Below are positions 9,108-18,513 of a stretch of DNA of 64,000 bases, one piece after another. This DNA comes from Flavobacterium psychrophilum (GTDB lineage: Bacteria > Bacteroidota > Bacteroidia > Flavobacteriales > Flavobacteriaceae), in NCBI GenBank assembly GCA_001708385.1, contig CP012388.1, forward strand, positions 682,001 to 746,000. The letters run 5' to 3'. Within the stretch, counting starts at the first letter, position 1; each line of letters opens with the position of its first letter. Under the pieces are notes generated by a model, which did not search any database, was not told the DNA's origin, and was given only the letters and a program-made list of their open reading frames with translations. A program made the position numbers and the translations under genes.

Positions 9108-10481
9108 ATGCGTGTTTATCTTGTTATCCTTCTTGCCTCATTATGTAGTAATAACTATGCTAACATAAACCTACCTTCATTCTTTTCAGACAATATGGTG
9201 TTGCAAAGAAACTCGGAAGTTACAATTTGGGGATGGGCAAACCCCGGAGAAGAAATTACAGTAAGTACGGGGTGGACAAAAGAAGAATTTAAAACTAAAG
9301 GCGACAACCACGCCTTTTGGAAAATAACGCTTAACACACCGCAAGCAGGCGGGCCTTATACTATCAATATTAAAGGTTATAACGAAATTACTCTAAAAAA
9401 TGTAATGCTCGGCGAGGTTTGGTTTTGTTCGGGTCAGTCTAATATGGCGTGGTCTGCCAATGCAGGGATAGACAATGCCGCCGAAGAAATAGCAAAAGCA
9501 AATTATCCGGATATACGATTCTTTTCTGTGCCTTTACTTGCAGACTCTACCCCTCAAATGAATATACCGGGGAACTGGCAACCCTGCACTCCCGAAACAA
9601 TGAAATACTTTAGTGCCATTGGTTACTTTTTTGCCCAACGGCTGAAAGAAGATCTTAAAAATGTACCAATCGGTATAATTAATTCAAGCTGGGGTGGCAC
9701 ACCAGCAGAGATTTGGATTCCCGAAGGTATTATTTCAAATAACAAAACACTTTCGGATGCAGCATCGAAACTTCAACCGTCAGAATGGGGACCTGTTGAG
9801 CCGGGGTATGCTTATAACGCAATGATACACCCGTTTGCAGGGCTTAAAATTTCAGGTTTTCTTTGGTATCAGGGCGAAAGCAATGTAGGGTCTGAAGTGT
9901 ATGACCAAACTCTATCGGCACTCATAAAATCATGGCGGGAACAATGGAAAGAAAACCTTCCGTTCTATTATGTTCAAATAGCACCGTACAATTATGGCAG
10001 CGAATATCCAAGTGGTGTAATTATAAGAGATGCCCAGCGAAAAGTACTTAAGGAGGTTGATAATACTGCCCTGGTGGTAATTAGTGACGTAAGCCCTACT
10101 GATGATATACATCCAAGAAATAAAAAACCGGTCGGTGTACGCCTGGCTGAAATTGCTTTACAGTCACACTATAAAGTACTGAATAAACAGGTAAAGTCTC
10201 CTTTTTACAAAGGTATTACAGTACAAAAAAATAAGCTTACCGTTATTTTCGATAATGCTGAAGGACTTCATTTTACTACAAAAAAAACGACACAGTTTGA
10301 GATTGCAGGAGCAGACAAAATATTTCATCCTGCGGAAGCAAAGATCAAAAACAATACTGTGATTGTGCATTCTAAAAAAGTTGAAAGTCCTATATATGTA
10401 CGCTACGGATGGAGCAACACTGCACAACCCAATCTGTTTAATAAAGCAGGGTTGCCTGCTTCCTCATTTTTAAGTGAATAA
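9108..10481 (+). CDS. sialate O-acetylesterase-family carbohydrate esterase
   Basis: The frame allows an ATG at 9099 overlapping the CE2 stop, but the ATG at 9108 gives the cleaner signal peptide (MRVYLVILLASLCSNNYA), so I use it; 457 residues. Domains: N-terminal beta-sandwich with FSDNMVLQR, then an SGNH hydrolase with the nucleophile Ser in VWFCSGQSNM, WYQGESNVG, and DDIHPRNK near the C-terminus for the catalytic Asp/His. These are SASA-domain hallmarks. Members of this family in plant-polysaccharide loci are acetyl-mannan or acetyl-xylan esterases rather than sialate enzymes. It is co-transcribed with CE2 and GH3 and probably removes acetyl groups at positions CE2 does not reach. Confidence 0.85.
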   Translation: MRVYLVILLASLCSNNYANINLPSFFSDNMVLQRNSEVTIWGWANPGEEITVSTGWTKEEFKTKGDNHAFWKITLNTPQAGGPYTINIKGYNEITLKNVMLGEVWFCSGQSNMAWSANAGIDNAAEEIAKANYPDIRFFSVPLLADSTPQMNIPGNWQPCTPETMKYFSAIGYFFAQRLKEDLKNVPIGIINSSWGGTPAEIWIPEGIISNNKTLSDAASKLQPSEWGPVEPGYAYNAMIHPFAGLKISGFLWYQGESNVGSEVYDQTLSALIKSWREQWKENLPFYYVQIAPYNYGSEYPSGVIIRDAQRKVLKEVDNTALVVISDVSPTDDIHPRNKKPVGVRLAEIALQSHYKVLNKQVKSPFYKGITVQKNKLTVIFDNAEGLHFTTKKTTQFEIAGADKIFHPAEAKIKNNTVIVHSKKVESPIYVRYGWSNTAQPNLFNKAGLPASSFLSE

Positions 10482-10482
10482 T

Positions 10483-12756
10483 ATGAAAAAAACAATAGTA
10501 CTACTTGCCATCTTAAGCTTTTATAATGGCAACGCCCAAAAGAAAAACAGCATGCAGAAAAAACATGAAATAGAACAAAAGGTAGAAAAGTTATTGGCAA
10601 AAATGACCCTTGAGGAAAAAGTAGGCCAGATGAATCAATATAATGGCTTTTGGGATGTAACTGGCCCGTCGCCTAAAGAAGGCAATGCCGCACTTAAATA
10701 TGAGCACCTTCGTAAAGGATGGGTGGGCTCTATGCTAACCGTCAGAGGTGTGGAACAGGTACGTGCCGTACAAAAAATAGCCGTTGAAGAAACACGACTG
10801 GGTATTCCGCTAATTATAGGATTTGATGTAATACACGGTTATAAAACATTAAGTCCTATTCCTCTTGCCGAAGCTGCAAGCTGGGACATGGATGCTATAA
10901 AGAAATCGGCCCAGGTAGCTGCAGATGAAGCATCGGCTTCAGGGATCAACTGGACGTTTGGGCCAAATGTCGACATTAGCCGCGATGCCCGCTGGGGACG
11001 TGTTATGGAAGGTGCCGGTGAAGACCCATATCTTGGAAGTAAAGTTGCAGTAGCAAGGGTTAAAGGATTTCAGGGAGATGATCTTTCAGCTCCAAATACT
11101 ATCGCTGCCTGTGCAAAACATTTTGCAGGCTATGGGTTTTCTGAATCCGGAAGGGATTATAATACGGTAGATATAAGCAATGCCACATTACACAACACGG
11201 TGCTCCCTCCTTTTAAAGCAGCACATGATGCAGGCGTTCGTACGTTTATGAATTCTTTCAATATTCTTAACGGTGTGCCTGCTACAGGTAATAGTTTTCT
11301 GCAAAGAGATATCCTTAAAGGTAAATGGGGCTTTGACGGTTTTGTAATTACCGACTGGGCTTCTATCCGCGAGATGATCGCACACGGCTATGCAAAAGAT
11401 GGTGCCGATGCCAGTGTAAAAGCTGTCGTCGCGGGTGCAGATATGGATATGGAATCACATCTTTATGTGGTAGAATTGGTAAAACTGGTAAATGAAGGTA
11501 AGGTCGATATTAAACTAATTGATGATTCGGTAAAAAGGATACTAAGAGTTAAATATGAACTTGGATTATTTGACGATCCTTACCGTTACTGCAACGAAAA
11601 AAGAGAAAGAGAGGTTATAAACAGTAAAGCGAATCATAAAGCTGTATTGGATATGGCTAAAAAGTCGGTAGTGCTTTTAAAGAATGATAAAAATTTATTA
11701 CCTCTTAAAAAAAGCGGACAGAAAATAGCCCTTATAGGTGCCTTGGCTAATGACATGAACAGCCCACTTGGTAGCTGGAGGATCGCATCAGATGATAATA
11801 CGGCGGTATCTGTACTGGAAGGCATGCAGCAGTACAAAGGAAATATCCTGACTTTTGAAAAAGGACCTGAGCTTACTATCGGCAAAACTACTTTCCTTGA
11901 TGAACTGGTGTTCAATACTAACAATCGTGATGGATTTGAAGCAGCTAAAAAAGTAGCCAAAGAAGCAGATGTTGTAATTATGGTATTGGGTGAACACGGT
12001 TTCCAGAGTGGCGAAGGCCGCAGCAGAACCAATCTTGACCTGCCGGGATTACAGCAGGAACTACTTGAAGAAGTTTATAAAGTAAACCCTAATATTGTTC
12101 TGGTACTCAACAATGGCCGACCTCTTGCATTGCCATGGGCAGCGCAACATATACCAACAATTGTAGAAGCATGGCATTTGGGTTCTGAAACAGGTAATGC
12201 AGTTGCACAGGTTCTGTACGGAGATTATAACCCAAGTGGTAAGCTGCCTATGAGTTTTCCGCGTAATGTTGGGCAGGTGCCAATCTATTACAATCAGCAC
12301 AGTACAGGAAGACCAGTTAATAGCGATAATAATGTCTTCTGGTCGCACTATAGTGATGTAGAGAAAACACCTCTTTTTGCTTTCGGTCACGGACTGAGCT
12401 ATACAACTTTTAAATATGGAGTTCCTAAGATTGAGAAAAAAACTTACATTAAAGGAGAAACTGTAAAGGTATCGGTAGAAATTACCAACACAGGTAATCT
12501 TGATGGTAAGGAAGTGGCTCAGCTTTATATAAGAGATATTACTGCGAGTCTTTCACGCCCCGTAAAAGAACTCAAAGGTTTTGAATTGCTTGATCTTAAA
12601 AAAGGGGAAACCAAGACCATAACTTTTAACCTGACGGATAAAGAATTAGGTTTCTACGATAATAACGGTAGTTACCTTGTTGAACCCGGAATATTCAAAG
12701 TGTTTGTGGGTACAAGTTCTGATAATGTTCAGGAGACAGAATTTGAATTGAAATAA
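10483..12756 (+). CDS. bglX: GH3 beta-glucosidase, BglX type
   Basis: The ATG at 10483, two bases after the previous stop, gives a signal peptide (MKKTIVLLAILSFYNGNAQ); an in-frame GTG nine bases earlier is less likely. The 757-residue product has the GH3 N-terminal barrel with GRVMEGAGEDPYLG, KHFAGYG and the nucleophile D291 in FVITDWAS, the GH3 C-terminal domain (EHGFQSGEGRSRT, SGKLPMSFPR) and a fibronectin III-like tail (VAQLYIRD...RPVKELKGFE). It should release terminal beta-linked glucose (or mannose) from gluco-manno-oligosaccharides in the periplasm. It is the third gene of the CE2 unit and ends at a bidirectional terminator. Confidence 0.92.
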   Translation: MKKTIVLLAILSFYNGNAQKKNSMQKKHEIEQKVEKLLAKMTLEEKVGQMNQYNGFWDVTGPSPKEGNAALKYEHLRKGWVGSMLTVRGVEQVRAVQKIAVEETRLGIPLIIGFDVIHGYKTLSPIPLAEAASWDMDAIKKSAQVAADEASASGINWTFGPNVDISRDARWGRVMEGAGEDPYLGSKVAVARVKGFQGDDLSAPNTIAACAKHFAGYGFSESGRDYNTVDISNATLHNTVLPPFKAAHDAGVRTFMNSFNILNGVPATGNSFLQRDILKGKWGFDGFVITDWASIREMIAHGYAKDGADASVKAVVAGADMDMESHLYVVELVKLVNEGKVDIKLIDDSVKRILRVKYELGLFDDPYRYCNEKREREVINSKANHKAVLDMAKKSVVLLKNDKNLLPLKKSGQKIALIGALANDMNSPLGSWRIASDDNTAVSVLEGMQQYKGNILTFEKGPELTIGKTTFLDELVFNTNNRDGFEAAKKVAKEADVVIMVLGEHGFQSGEGRSRTNLDLPGLQQELLEEVYKVNPNIVLVLNNGRPLALPWAAQHIPTIVEAWHLGSETGNAVAQVLYGDYNPSGKLPMSFPRNVGQVPIYYNQHSTGRPVNSDNNVFWSHYSDVEKTPLFAFGHGLSYTTFKYGVPKIEKKTYIKGETVKVSVEITNTGNLDGKEVAQLYIRDITASLSRPVKELKGFELLDLKKGETKTITFNLTDKELGFYDNNGSYLVEPGIFKVFVGTSSDNVQETEFELK

Positions 12757-12780
12757 GATTCTCATCCATATGATATGTAT

Positions 12781-12812
12781 AAAAAAACACCCCTTTACAG
12801 CGGTGTTTTTTT
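12781..12812. terminator. bidirectional intrinsic terminator between GH3 and epimerase
   Basis: A perfect stem of AAAAAAACACC (12781-12791) with GGTGTTTTTTT (12802-12812) around a 10-nt loop. The A and T runs give a U-tract in both directions, so it serves the convergent GH3 and epimerase units. Confidence 0.85.
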
Positions 12813-12837
12813 ATAGTCTATTATCAAGCTACGCTAC

Positions 12838-14010
12838 TTATAATCTTTTGAAAAGTTCAATACAGGCACGGGAATTATGATACGGGCATTTCCAAAACCC
12901 TGTCTTATCTTTTTGTATAGCAGAGTAATCTTTATTTATACCCCATATCCATTCACCATTCTCTTTATCAAGTATATAATCCTGAACAAAATGCCAATTG
13001 TTAATGGCTGCATCAAGGTATTTTTTATCTCCGGTTAATTGCCAGACGTTTATCATTCCAATCATCAATTCAGATTGCGGCCACCAGTGTTTTTCAGCAA
13101 TCAATTTTCGTTCTTTAGGATCGTACTCATACCACAAACCACCATCTACATCTATACCCTCAAAGGTGGCATCTGCCATGGTTACAGCATGTTTTTTGTA
13201 TATGGCAATTAATGTATCATCTTCTATCATTTCGGCACACCATTGCAGTAGCCAGGCTGCCTCAATATCATGTCCGTACGAAATAACATCCGGCTTTTCC
13301 ACCCATTCTTCGTTAAAGAAAAGATGAAGATGCCCCATGTCTTCATTAATGAAATGCTCATTAATTGTATAAAGCAGCTCTACAATTTTATTTTTTAATC
13401 CTTCGTCTTTCCAAACCCTGTAAAGATTAGCATATCCTTCTACTATATGCAGGTGGGTATTCATAGTCTTTTTCTCGTTTGCATCCTTATCGCTAAGGCG
13501 CAAGTCATCTATAGGCTGCCAATTTTGGGTAAAAGCTTCAAAATAACCTTTATGTATCGGGTCATAACTGTGTTTTTCTATACTATTGTAAAGTACTATA
13601 GCAAGGTCAAGTGCTTTTTGGTCTTTAGAGATATTGTAATATTCCGATAGTCCATAAATAACAAAAGCAAGCGCATAGATTTGGTTTTTAGCATCCTTTG
13701 GTTTTCCGTCGAACGTAATGCTCCAGAAAATACCATTATTCTCCCTGTCATAAAGATACTCGCTGATGTAGTCAAAAGCCCTTTTAGCCATCTCAAGATC
13801 CGAATCGTTTTTTGTGATGGGATAAGAAGCCGAAAATGCCCATAAAATACGGGCATTTAATACGGAGCCTTTATCGGCATTATACTCTTTTGTATCTGTG
13901 TAATCTATTGTACCGATAAAACCGCCATTCTCTTCATCTAAAGCGTTAGTGCTCCAATACTCAAGAATAGAAAGCAGTTCATTGTACATTTCTGCTTTAA
14001 GGTTCGCCAT
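12838..14010 (-). CDS. cellobiose/mannobiose 2-epimerase (AGE family)
   Basis: A 390-residue cytoplasmic protein with no signal peptide, an (alpha/alpha)6 barrel of the N-acylglucosamine 2-epimerase family. Visible motifs: NARILWAFS (R54), MNTHLHIVEGYA, the catalytic GHDIEAAWLL histidine, and EKHWWPQSE. It should convert beta-1,4-mannobiose to mannosyl-glucose by epimerising C2 of the reducing sugar. Its start codon overlaps the stop of the GH130 phosphorylase by one base. The gene set GH26, sodium symporter, GH130, epimerase matches the mannan operon known from Bacteroides fragilis, which is strong contextual support. Confidence 0.92.
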   Translation of the reverse strand: MANLKAEMYNELLSILEYWSTNALDEENGGFIGTIDYTDTKEYNADKGSVLNARILWAFSASYPITKNDSDLEMAKRAFDYISEYLYDRENNGIFWSITFDGKPKDAKNQIYALAFVIYGLSEYYNISKDQKALDLAIVLYNSIEKHSYDPIHKGYFEAFTQNWQPIDDLRLSDKDANEKKTMNTHLHIVEGYANLYRVWKDEGLKNKIVELLYTINEHFINEDMGHLHLFFNEEWVEKPDVISYGHDIEAAWLLQWCAEMIEDDTLIAIYKKHAVTMADATFEGIDVDGGLWYEYDPKERKLIAEKHWWPQSELMIGMINVWQLTGDKKYLDAAINNWHFVQDYILDKENGEWIWGINKDYSAIQKDKTGFWKCPYHNSRACIELFKRL

Positions 14011-15206
14011 TATAGAAACTTACTGTTGTTATCTACCAGTTTAATAATTGTATTTACAGAACCTGCCGAAGTCAAAGTATCTTCAGGCGAGTTCATAACA
14101 TAATCTACCAGCTTATCTACTGTAGAAACAGCTACGTGCATACGTGTATCTGAAGAAGCATAGTAAACATAAACCGTTCCGTCTTCATCGGCTATCCATC
14201 CGTTAGTAAATAATACGTTTGATACATCCCCTACTCTTTCTTCGTTTTCCGGAGCCATAAAATAACCTGCCGGTACATGGGTAACTTTACCAATATCATT
14301 AAAGTCGGTCATAAACATATACAATGTGTAACGAAGCCCGGCCGCGGTATTACGAACACCGTGTGCCAAATGAAGCCATCCTTTATTGGTTTTTATTGGC
14401 GCAGGGCCAAGGCCATTCTTAAGTTCGTATATGGTATGGTATATTTTCCCGAATATTATCTTTTCATCCTTTACTATCGGGTTTTCCATGTTATCGATAA
14501 AGCCAAGACCTACACCTCCGCCACTTCCAACATCTATAAAACCATCCTGCGGACGCGTATATAATGCATACTTGCCATCTACAAATTCAGGATGAATTAC
14601 AACATTACGCTGTTGCCCCGTGTTGGATATCAAATCGGGAAGCCTTTCAAAATTCACAAGGTCTTTCGTACGCACTATACCTGCATTGGCTATAGCAGCA
14701 CTGGTATCGCCTGCCGGCGCATTTGGATCTTTTCGCTCAGTACAAAAAATACCGTAGATCCATCCGTCTTCGTGCAACGTAAGCCTCATATCATATACAT
14801 TGGTATCATGATCTTCAAGCTGCGGAATAACACATGGTTTATCCCAAAACTTAAAATTATCTATACCATTCGGACTTTCGGCGATAGCAAAAAATGATTT
14901 TCTGTCGGTACCTTCAACACGAACACACATAATATATTTACCATCCCATTTCATGGCTCCGGCATTAAAGGCGGCGTTAATGCCAATGCGCTCCATACCA
15001 AATGGATTGGTTTCGGCATTAAGGTCATACCTCCAGGTAATTGGGGCATGAGCAGCAGTAACCACCGGATTTTTATATCGTGTATACACCCCATTGTTTT
15101 GGGCAATAGGCTCGTTTTTCTTTTCAATAAGCTGCTGGTGCTGACTAACAAGTGCATCATAGTTTGCAATCTTGTTCAGCTGGTCAGTAATCATATCATT
15201 CCCCAT
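14010..15206 (-). CDS. GH130 4-O-beta-D-mannosyl-D-glucose phosphorylase
   Basis: A 398-residue cytoplasmic five-bladed beta-propeller of GH130. The catalytic Asp is D139 in DHDTNVYDMRL, and phosphate-binding basic residues are likely in GIVRTKD and NVVIHPEF. The sequence resembles the subfamily 1 enzymes that phosphorolyse mannosyl-beta-1,4-glucose to mannose 1-phosphate and glucose. It acts on the product of the adjacent epimerase, saving ATP. The gene lies 28 bp downstream of the transporter in a four-gene unit. MITDQ, four codons in, is an alternative start. Confidence 0.93.
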   Translation of the reverse strand: MGNDMITDQLNKIANYDALVSQHQQLIEKKNEPIAQNNGVYTRYKNPVVTAAHAPITWRYDLNAETNPFGMERIGINAAFNAGAMKWDGKYIMCVRVEGTDRKSFFAIAESPNGIDNFKFWDKPCVIPQLEDHDTNVYDMRLTLHEDGWIYGIFCTERKDPNAPAGDTSAAIANAGIVRTKDLVNFERLPDLISNTGQQRNVVIHPEFVDGKYALYTRPQDGFIDVGSGGGVGLGFIDNMENPIVKDEKIIFGKIYHTIYELKNGLGPAPIKTNKGWLHLAHGVRNTAAGLRYTLYMFMTDFNDIGKVTHVPAGYFMAPENEERVGDVSNVLFTNGWIADEDGTVYVYYASSDTRMHVAVSTVDKLVDYVMNSPEDTLTSAGSVNTIIKLVDNNSKFL

Positions 15207-15234
15207 TTCACTATAATCTTTAATTTGTATTCTT

Positions 15235-17160
15235 TTAATAATCGGTTAGCCTGTTCCACCAGGTTTTTCTCATAACAATAAATATTACCGCCAATAAGGC
15301 CAGTACAACACCAAAACCTGTCCATTTAGATAATATAAAATACATCGGTAGCAGTGTTAGTAAAATCTGCCCGGCGATTCCCATACCAACATTAAACATG
15401 TTTATACCAAAGTTTTTATTTCTTTCAATAGTTGGGTCTTCTGCCTGAAGCATTTCGCGTACAGGTTTCCAGAAACCCCAAGGGCGGACATCTTTGTAAA
15501 AGCTTTTAAGTGTAACTTCATCTGTAGGTGGTGCGGCATAAGAACCCAGCACGCAGGCAATAAACTGTATAACAATAAACACCGGGAAGAAGTACAGCAT
15601 TCGTGTACCGTCAAAATATGTAGTGATACCACTTACCGAAAGTATTGGAGGGATTGCGCTTGCCGTGATTCCTGCAAACATACCCCAGAAGAAGCCATTT
15701 GCGTTGAAACGCCACCAATACCACTTAAGCACGTTTGCACAAACAAATCCGCCATATAAGCCCGCCGTAATAATATTGAATATCATATTAACATCTCTGA
15801 TAAACAATCCAAGCCCTACACCCAATATTACCATTACAGCACCCGAAAGGTATCCCATATTGATAATCTGTTTCCTTCCGGCATCGGGCTTAAAGTACTT
15901 CAGGTAAATATCATTGACTATATACGCCTGTCCGGCATTAAGCGTTCCTGAGAAATTACTCATAAATGCTCCAAGGAAACCGGCAAGCACAAGGCCGACC
16001 AAGCCTACAGGAAGATATTTATTGATAACTGCAGGCATAATACTTTCAAAATTTACACCATCAGCAGTACGGCTAAGAGCAAGATCTTTAAAGTACAGTA
16101 CTCCAAGTATGCAAAGCCCCATTGTCATGAAATAGCGGATAGGCAATAATATAATAGAAATAAAACCACTCATTTTACTGGCTTCTTCGGGCGATTTTGT
16201 ACTTAAGATCTTCTGGCAGTCATAATTAGGCGCAGGACCTGCGAGGCTTTTAAGAACACCCGAAAAGAACATCATAGCTACAACTGCAGAGAATAATTTG
16301 TATCCGTCTCTTTCAAGTTTAACCTGTGCATCTGCCAATATATTATGCCAGTCAAGGCCAAGTTCGGCACCAAACATCGGGCTATCCCAACCAAGAGGCA
16401 TCTTATCTGCGAAAATAATACCTGAATCTGCGAGGTGAAGCATGGCGATAGTACCCACAAAAATAGAACACACTATCATGATCATGTATTTAATAAAGTC
16501 GGCCAGTACGATACCATGCATACCACCTACTATACTATAAAAGGTAGCCACAATACAAATGCTTACACCGTAAAACTGGGCTGTAGTGTGCTTTGCAGCA
16601 TATAGTGCTGTTGTATATGCGTCTGATCCTGCTGTAAATTGTTCTAAATTCTGATCCAGGAACGGAACTACTTCTTTAATACTCTCATACGGAATAAATA
16701 TTTCTAAAAATTCACCCACACCTACAAAAGCATATGCCATATAGCCGATACATAACATAAGGGCAAAAACAACAACAATAGCGTGGCTTTGTTTTACTCC
16801 CTTATCGGTCAACCCGAAACGGGTGCCTAACCATTCTGCCCCTGTAGTTGCATTACTCCTCCTAAGCCATTTACTCAGGAACACCATAAGGAATACCTGG
16901 TTGAATACAGGCCACATCCACGGAATCCATACACTTTTAAATCCGTACAAAAAGGCCATGCTAACAAGCAGCATGGTGCCGCTAATATCAAACATATCGC
17001 TGGCATCACTTAATCCAAGCATATACCATGGTAATTTTTTACCACCCATCAGGTAGCTGTCTTTACTGCGCTTAGCGCGATTTTTCATAATGATACCAAT
17101 AACGATCATCATGATAAAATAGAGGGCAATAATAGTTAGGTCAATAGAGGTTAGTCTCAT
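15235..17160 (-). CDS. sodium:solute symporter (SSS family), probable mannobiose importer
   Basis: A 641-residue integral membrane protein with roughly 14-15 hydrophobic helices, including the SSS-typical first helix followed by SKDSYLMGGKKLPWYMLGLSD and GAEWLGTRFG. It is a solute:sodium symporter and is placed between the GH26 mannanase and the GH130/epimerase pair, so its cargo is probably manno-oligosaccharide, mainly mannobiose, moved from periplasm to cytoplasm. It lies 19 bp after the GH26 stop. Substrate assignment rests on operon context; sugar, amino acid and carboxylate transporters share this fold. Confidence 0.88.
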   Translation of the reverse strand: MRLTSIDLTIIALYFIMMIVIGIIMKNRAKRSKDSYLMGGKKLPWYMLGLSDASDMFDISGTMLLVSMAFLYGFKSVWIPWMWPVFNQVFLMVFLSKWLRRSNATTGAEWLGTRFGLTDKGVKQSHAIVVVFALMLCIGYMAYAFVGVGEFLEIFIPYESIKEVVPFLDQNLEQFTAGSDAYTTALYAAKHTTAQFYGVSICIVATFYSIVGGMHGIVLADFIKYMIMIVCSIFVGTIAMLHLADSGIIFADKMPLGWDSPMFGAELGLDWHNILADAQVKLERDGYKLFSAVVAMMFFSGVLKSLAGPAPNYDCQKILSTKSPEEASKMSGFISIILLPIRYFMTMGLCILGVLYFKDLALSRTADGVNFESIMPAVINKYLPVGLVGLVLAGFLGAFMSNFSGTLNAGQAYIVNDIYLKYFKPDAGRKQIINMGYLSGAVMVILGVGLGLFIRDVNMIFNIITAGLYGGFVCANVLKWYWWRFNANGFFWGMFAGITASAIPPILSVSGITTYFDGTRMLYFFPVFIVIQFIACVLGSYAAPPTDEVTLKSFYKDVRPWGFWKPVREMLQAEDPTIERNKNFGINMFNVGMGIAGQILLTLLPMYFILSKWTGFGVVLALLAVIFIVMRKTWWNRLTDY

Positions 17161-17179
17161 ATCATAAATGGCTTGCAGC

Positions 17180-18322
17180 CTATTTGTATAGTTTAAATTT
17201 GGTCACTTCTTTCTGAAACAGCGTGTTGTCTTTTTTATAATATTCAATAAAGTCATCTGCCGAAACCTGTCCTTTATACGGCGCATAATAGTGCATACGC
17301 GGTGGTGTCATACCTTCGTTCCAGCCGTGGTTACGCCATAAAAGAACGTATGATATTTTTTTGTCACCTATAGCATCAGTTAACGTTTCCGTCCACCATT
17401 TACTATAAGGAACAGCCTCGTAACCTGTCTCTGCAATAGCTGAAAGCTTATTATGCTCTCTTGCAACTTTATCTATAATAGTAACCAGTCTTTTAGTATC
17501 ATTTACAAATTTTAGTTGCTTTTCACCGTCGCCCCCTTGGTAGATATCAAAGCTTACCATATCTACCCATTCATCACCGGGATAATACTCCATAAAATCG
17601 GCTTCCGTCTGTACATTACTGTCAGAGGTATTGTAAATATAAATAAGGTTATGGACACCTTTCTTTTCAAAATACTCTACTGTAAATTTCCACAAAGCTT
17701 TAAATTGCTCAGGAGTCGTAGTATTTTTACACCACCAGAACCAATTCCCTGTAAATTCATGGTATGGTCTATACAACACAGGTATAAGTTTACCGTCAGT
17801 GCCCTTCAATGTAAGCAGGTACGCAGCAGCATTATCCATCCAGTCCTTAAATTTTTCATGTTCTGAACCACCCGGTAATATAGACGCAACAGTACCCTGC
17901 GGGTTATCCCATGCATTTTTACCACTGAGGGGGTTGTCGGCATGCCAGCTAAAGGTATTTACGCCTCCCCTGTCATACACCTGCCTTACAAAATCTGTTT
18001 GTTTTGTAAACGGAATGCCATCAATCTGCTTTTCAGCATTATTTTCTATCCCTCCAAGATCCCATCCGTAAACCGCCGGATAATCGCCTGTAACATCTTT
18101 AACATCGCTTCGCTCCTCTTCATATTTCCATTCCACTCCGTAGGCAAGCGCATCCTGATGCCCAAACATATAACCCTTATCCCTTAGTTTGAATAGGTTT
18201 TTATACAGCGTAACAGTTTCATTAGTTGCCTTTTTATCTACCGGCACATTGGCAGTCTGCGAAATACTTTTGCAGGAAACTATCAGCGCAACGCCAAGCA
18301 CAAGTATTATTTTATTCTTCAT
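17180..18322 (-). CDS. GH26 endo-beta-1,4-mannanase, lipoprotein
   Basis: A 380-residue protein with a lipoprotein signal (LIVSC, Cys17). The GH26 barrel shows FGHQDALAYG, TFSWHADNP, the acid/base E189 in RPYHEFTGNWFWW and the nucleophile E298 in AIAETGYE, the standard GH26 mannanase set. It cleaves beta-mannan, probably releasing mannobiose for the symporter encoded next. It heads the GH26-SSS-GH130-epimerase unit and is divergent from the AraC regulator. Its promoter carries operator copy 3. Confidence 0.95.
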   Translation of the reverse strand: MKNKIILVLGVALIVSCKSISQTANVPVDKKATNETVTLYKNLFKLRDKGYMFGHQDALAYGVEWKYEEERSDVKDVTGDYPAVYGWDLGGIENNAEKQIDGIPFTKQTDFVRQVYDRGGVNTFSWHADNPLSGKNAWDNPQGTVASILPGGSEHEKFKDWMDNAAAYLLTLKGTDGKLIPVLYRPYHEFTGNWFWWCKNTTTPEQFKALWKFTVEYFEKKGVHNLIYIYNTSDSNVQTEADFMEYYPGDEWVDMVSFDIYQGGDGEKQLKFVNDTKRLVTIIDKVAREHNKLSAIAETGYEAVPYSKWWTETLTDAIGDKKISYVLLWRNHGWNEGMTPPRMHYYAPYKGQVSADDFIEYYKKDNTLFQKEVTKFKLYK

Positions 18323-18432
18323 TTAGCTTGTATATCAGTTTGAAAACGAATTTACGCGTTTTGACAAATTCTTAATTAATATTATTTATTATTTGGAAGA
18401 CTGCAATTTTAAAGACAGTTTTTTGATAATGC

Positions 18433-18440
18433 CAAAGATA
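18433..18440 (-). promoter_or_regulatory. -7 box of GH26 unit
   Basis: TATCTTTG on the minus strand matches TAnnTTTG exactly. No TTTG is present at -33; the operator ends 20 bp upstream instead, suggesting activator dependence. The leader to the GH26 start is about 105 nt and contains GAATTT and AAATTC arms (18348-18371) that could pair. Confidence 0.6.
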
Positions 18441-18460
18441 AATTTCATCTTAAATTTTCG

Positions 18461-18500
18461 TTAATATTATTTTATCAATTTTATATCATATAATTGCAAA
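18461..18500 (-). promoter_or_regulatory. mannan-regulon operator, copy 3 (GH26 unit and AraC gene)
   Basis: On the minus strand the proximal 20 bp read AATTGATAAAATAATATTAA. The site ends 13 bp before the AraC start codon, so a bound regulator could also control its own gene. On the plus strand its end contains TATAATTG, a one-mismatch -7 box that could be the AraC promoter. Confidence 0.65.
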
Positions 18501-18513
18501 TAAAAATTTAGCC

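Noticed and set aside
11634..12032. 132-residue ORF on the minus strand inside the GH3 gene
   Set aside because: It is a shadow of bglX, with no recognisable domain, and overlaps a clear enzyme gene with intact motifs.
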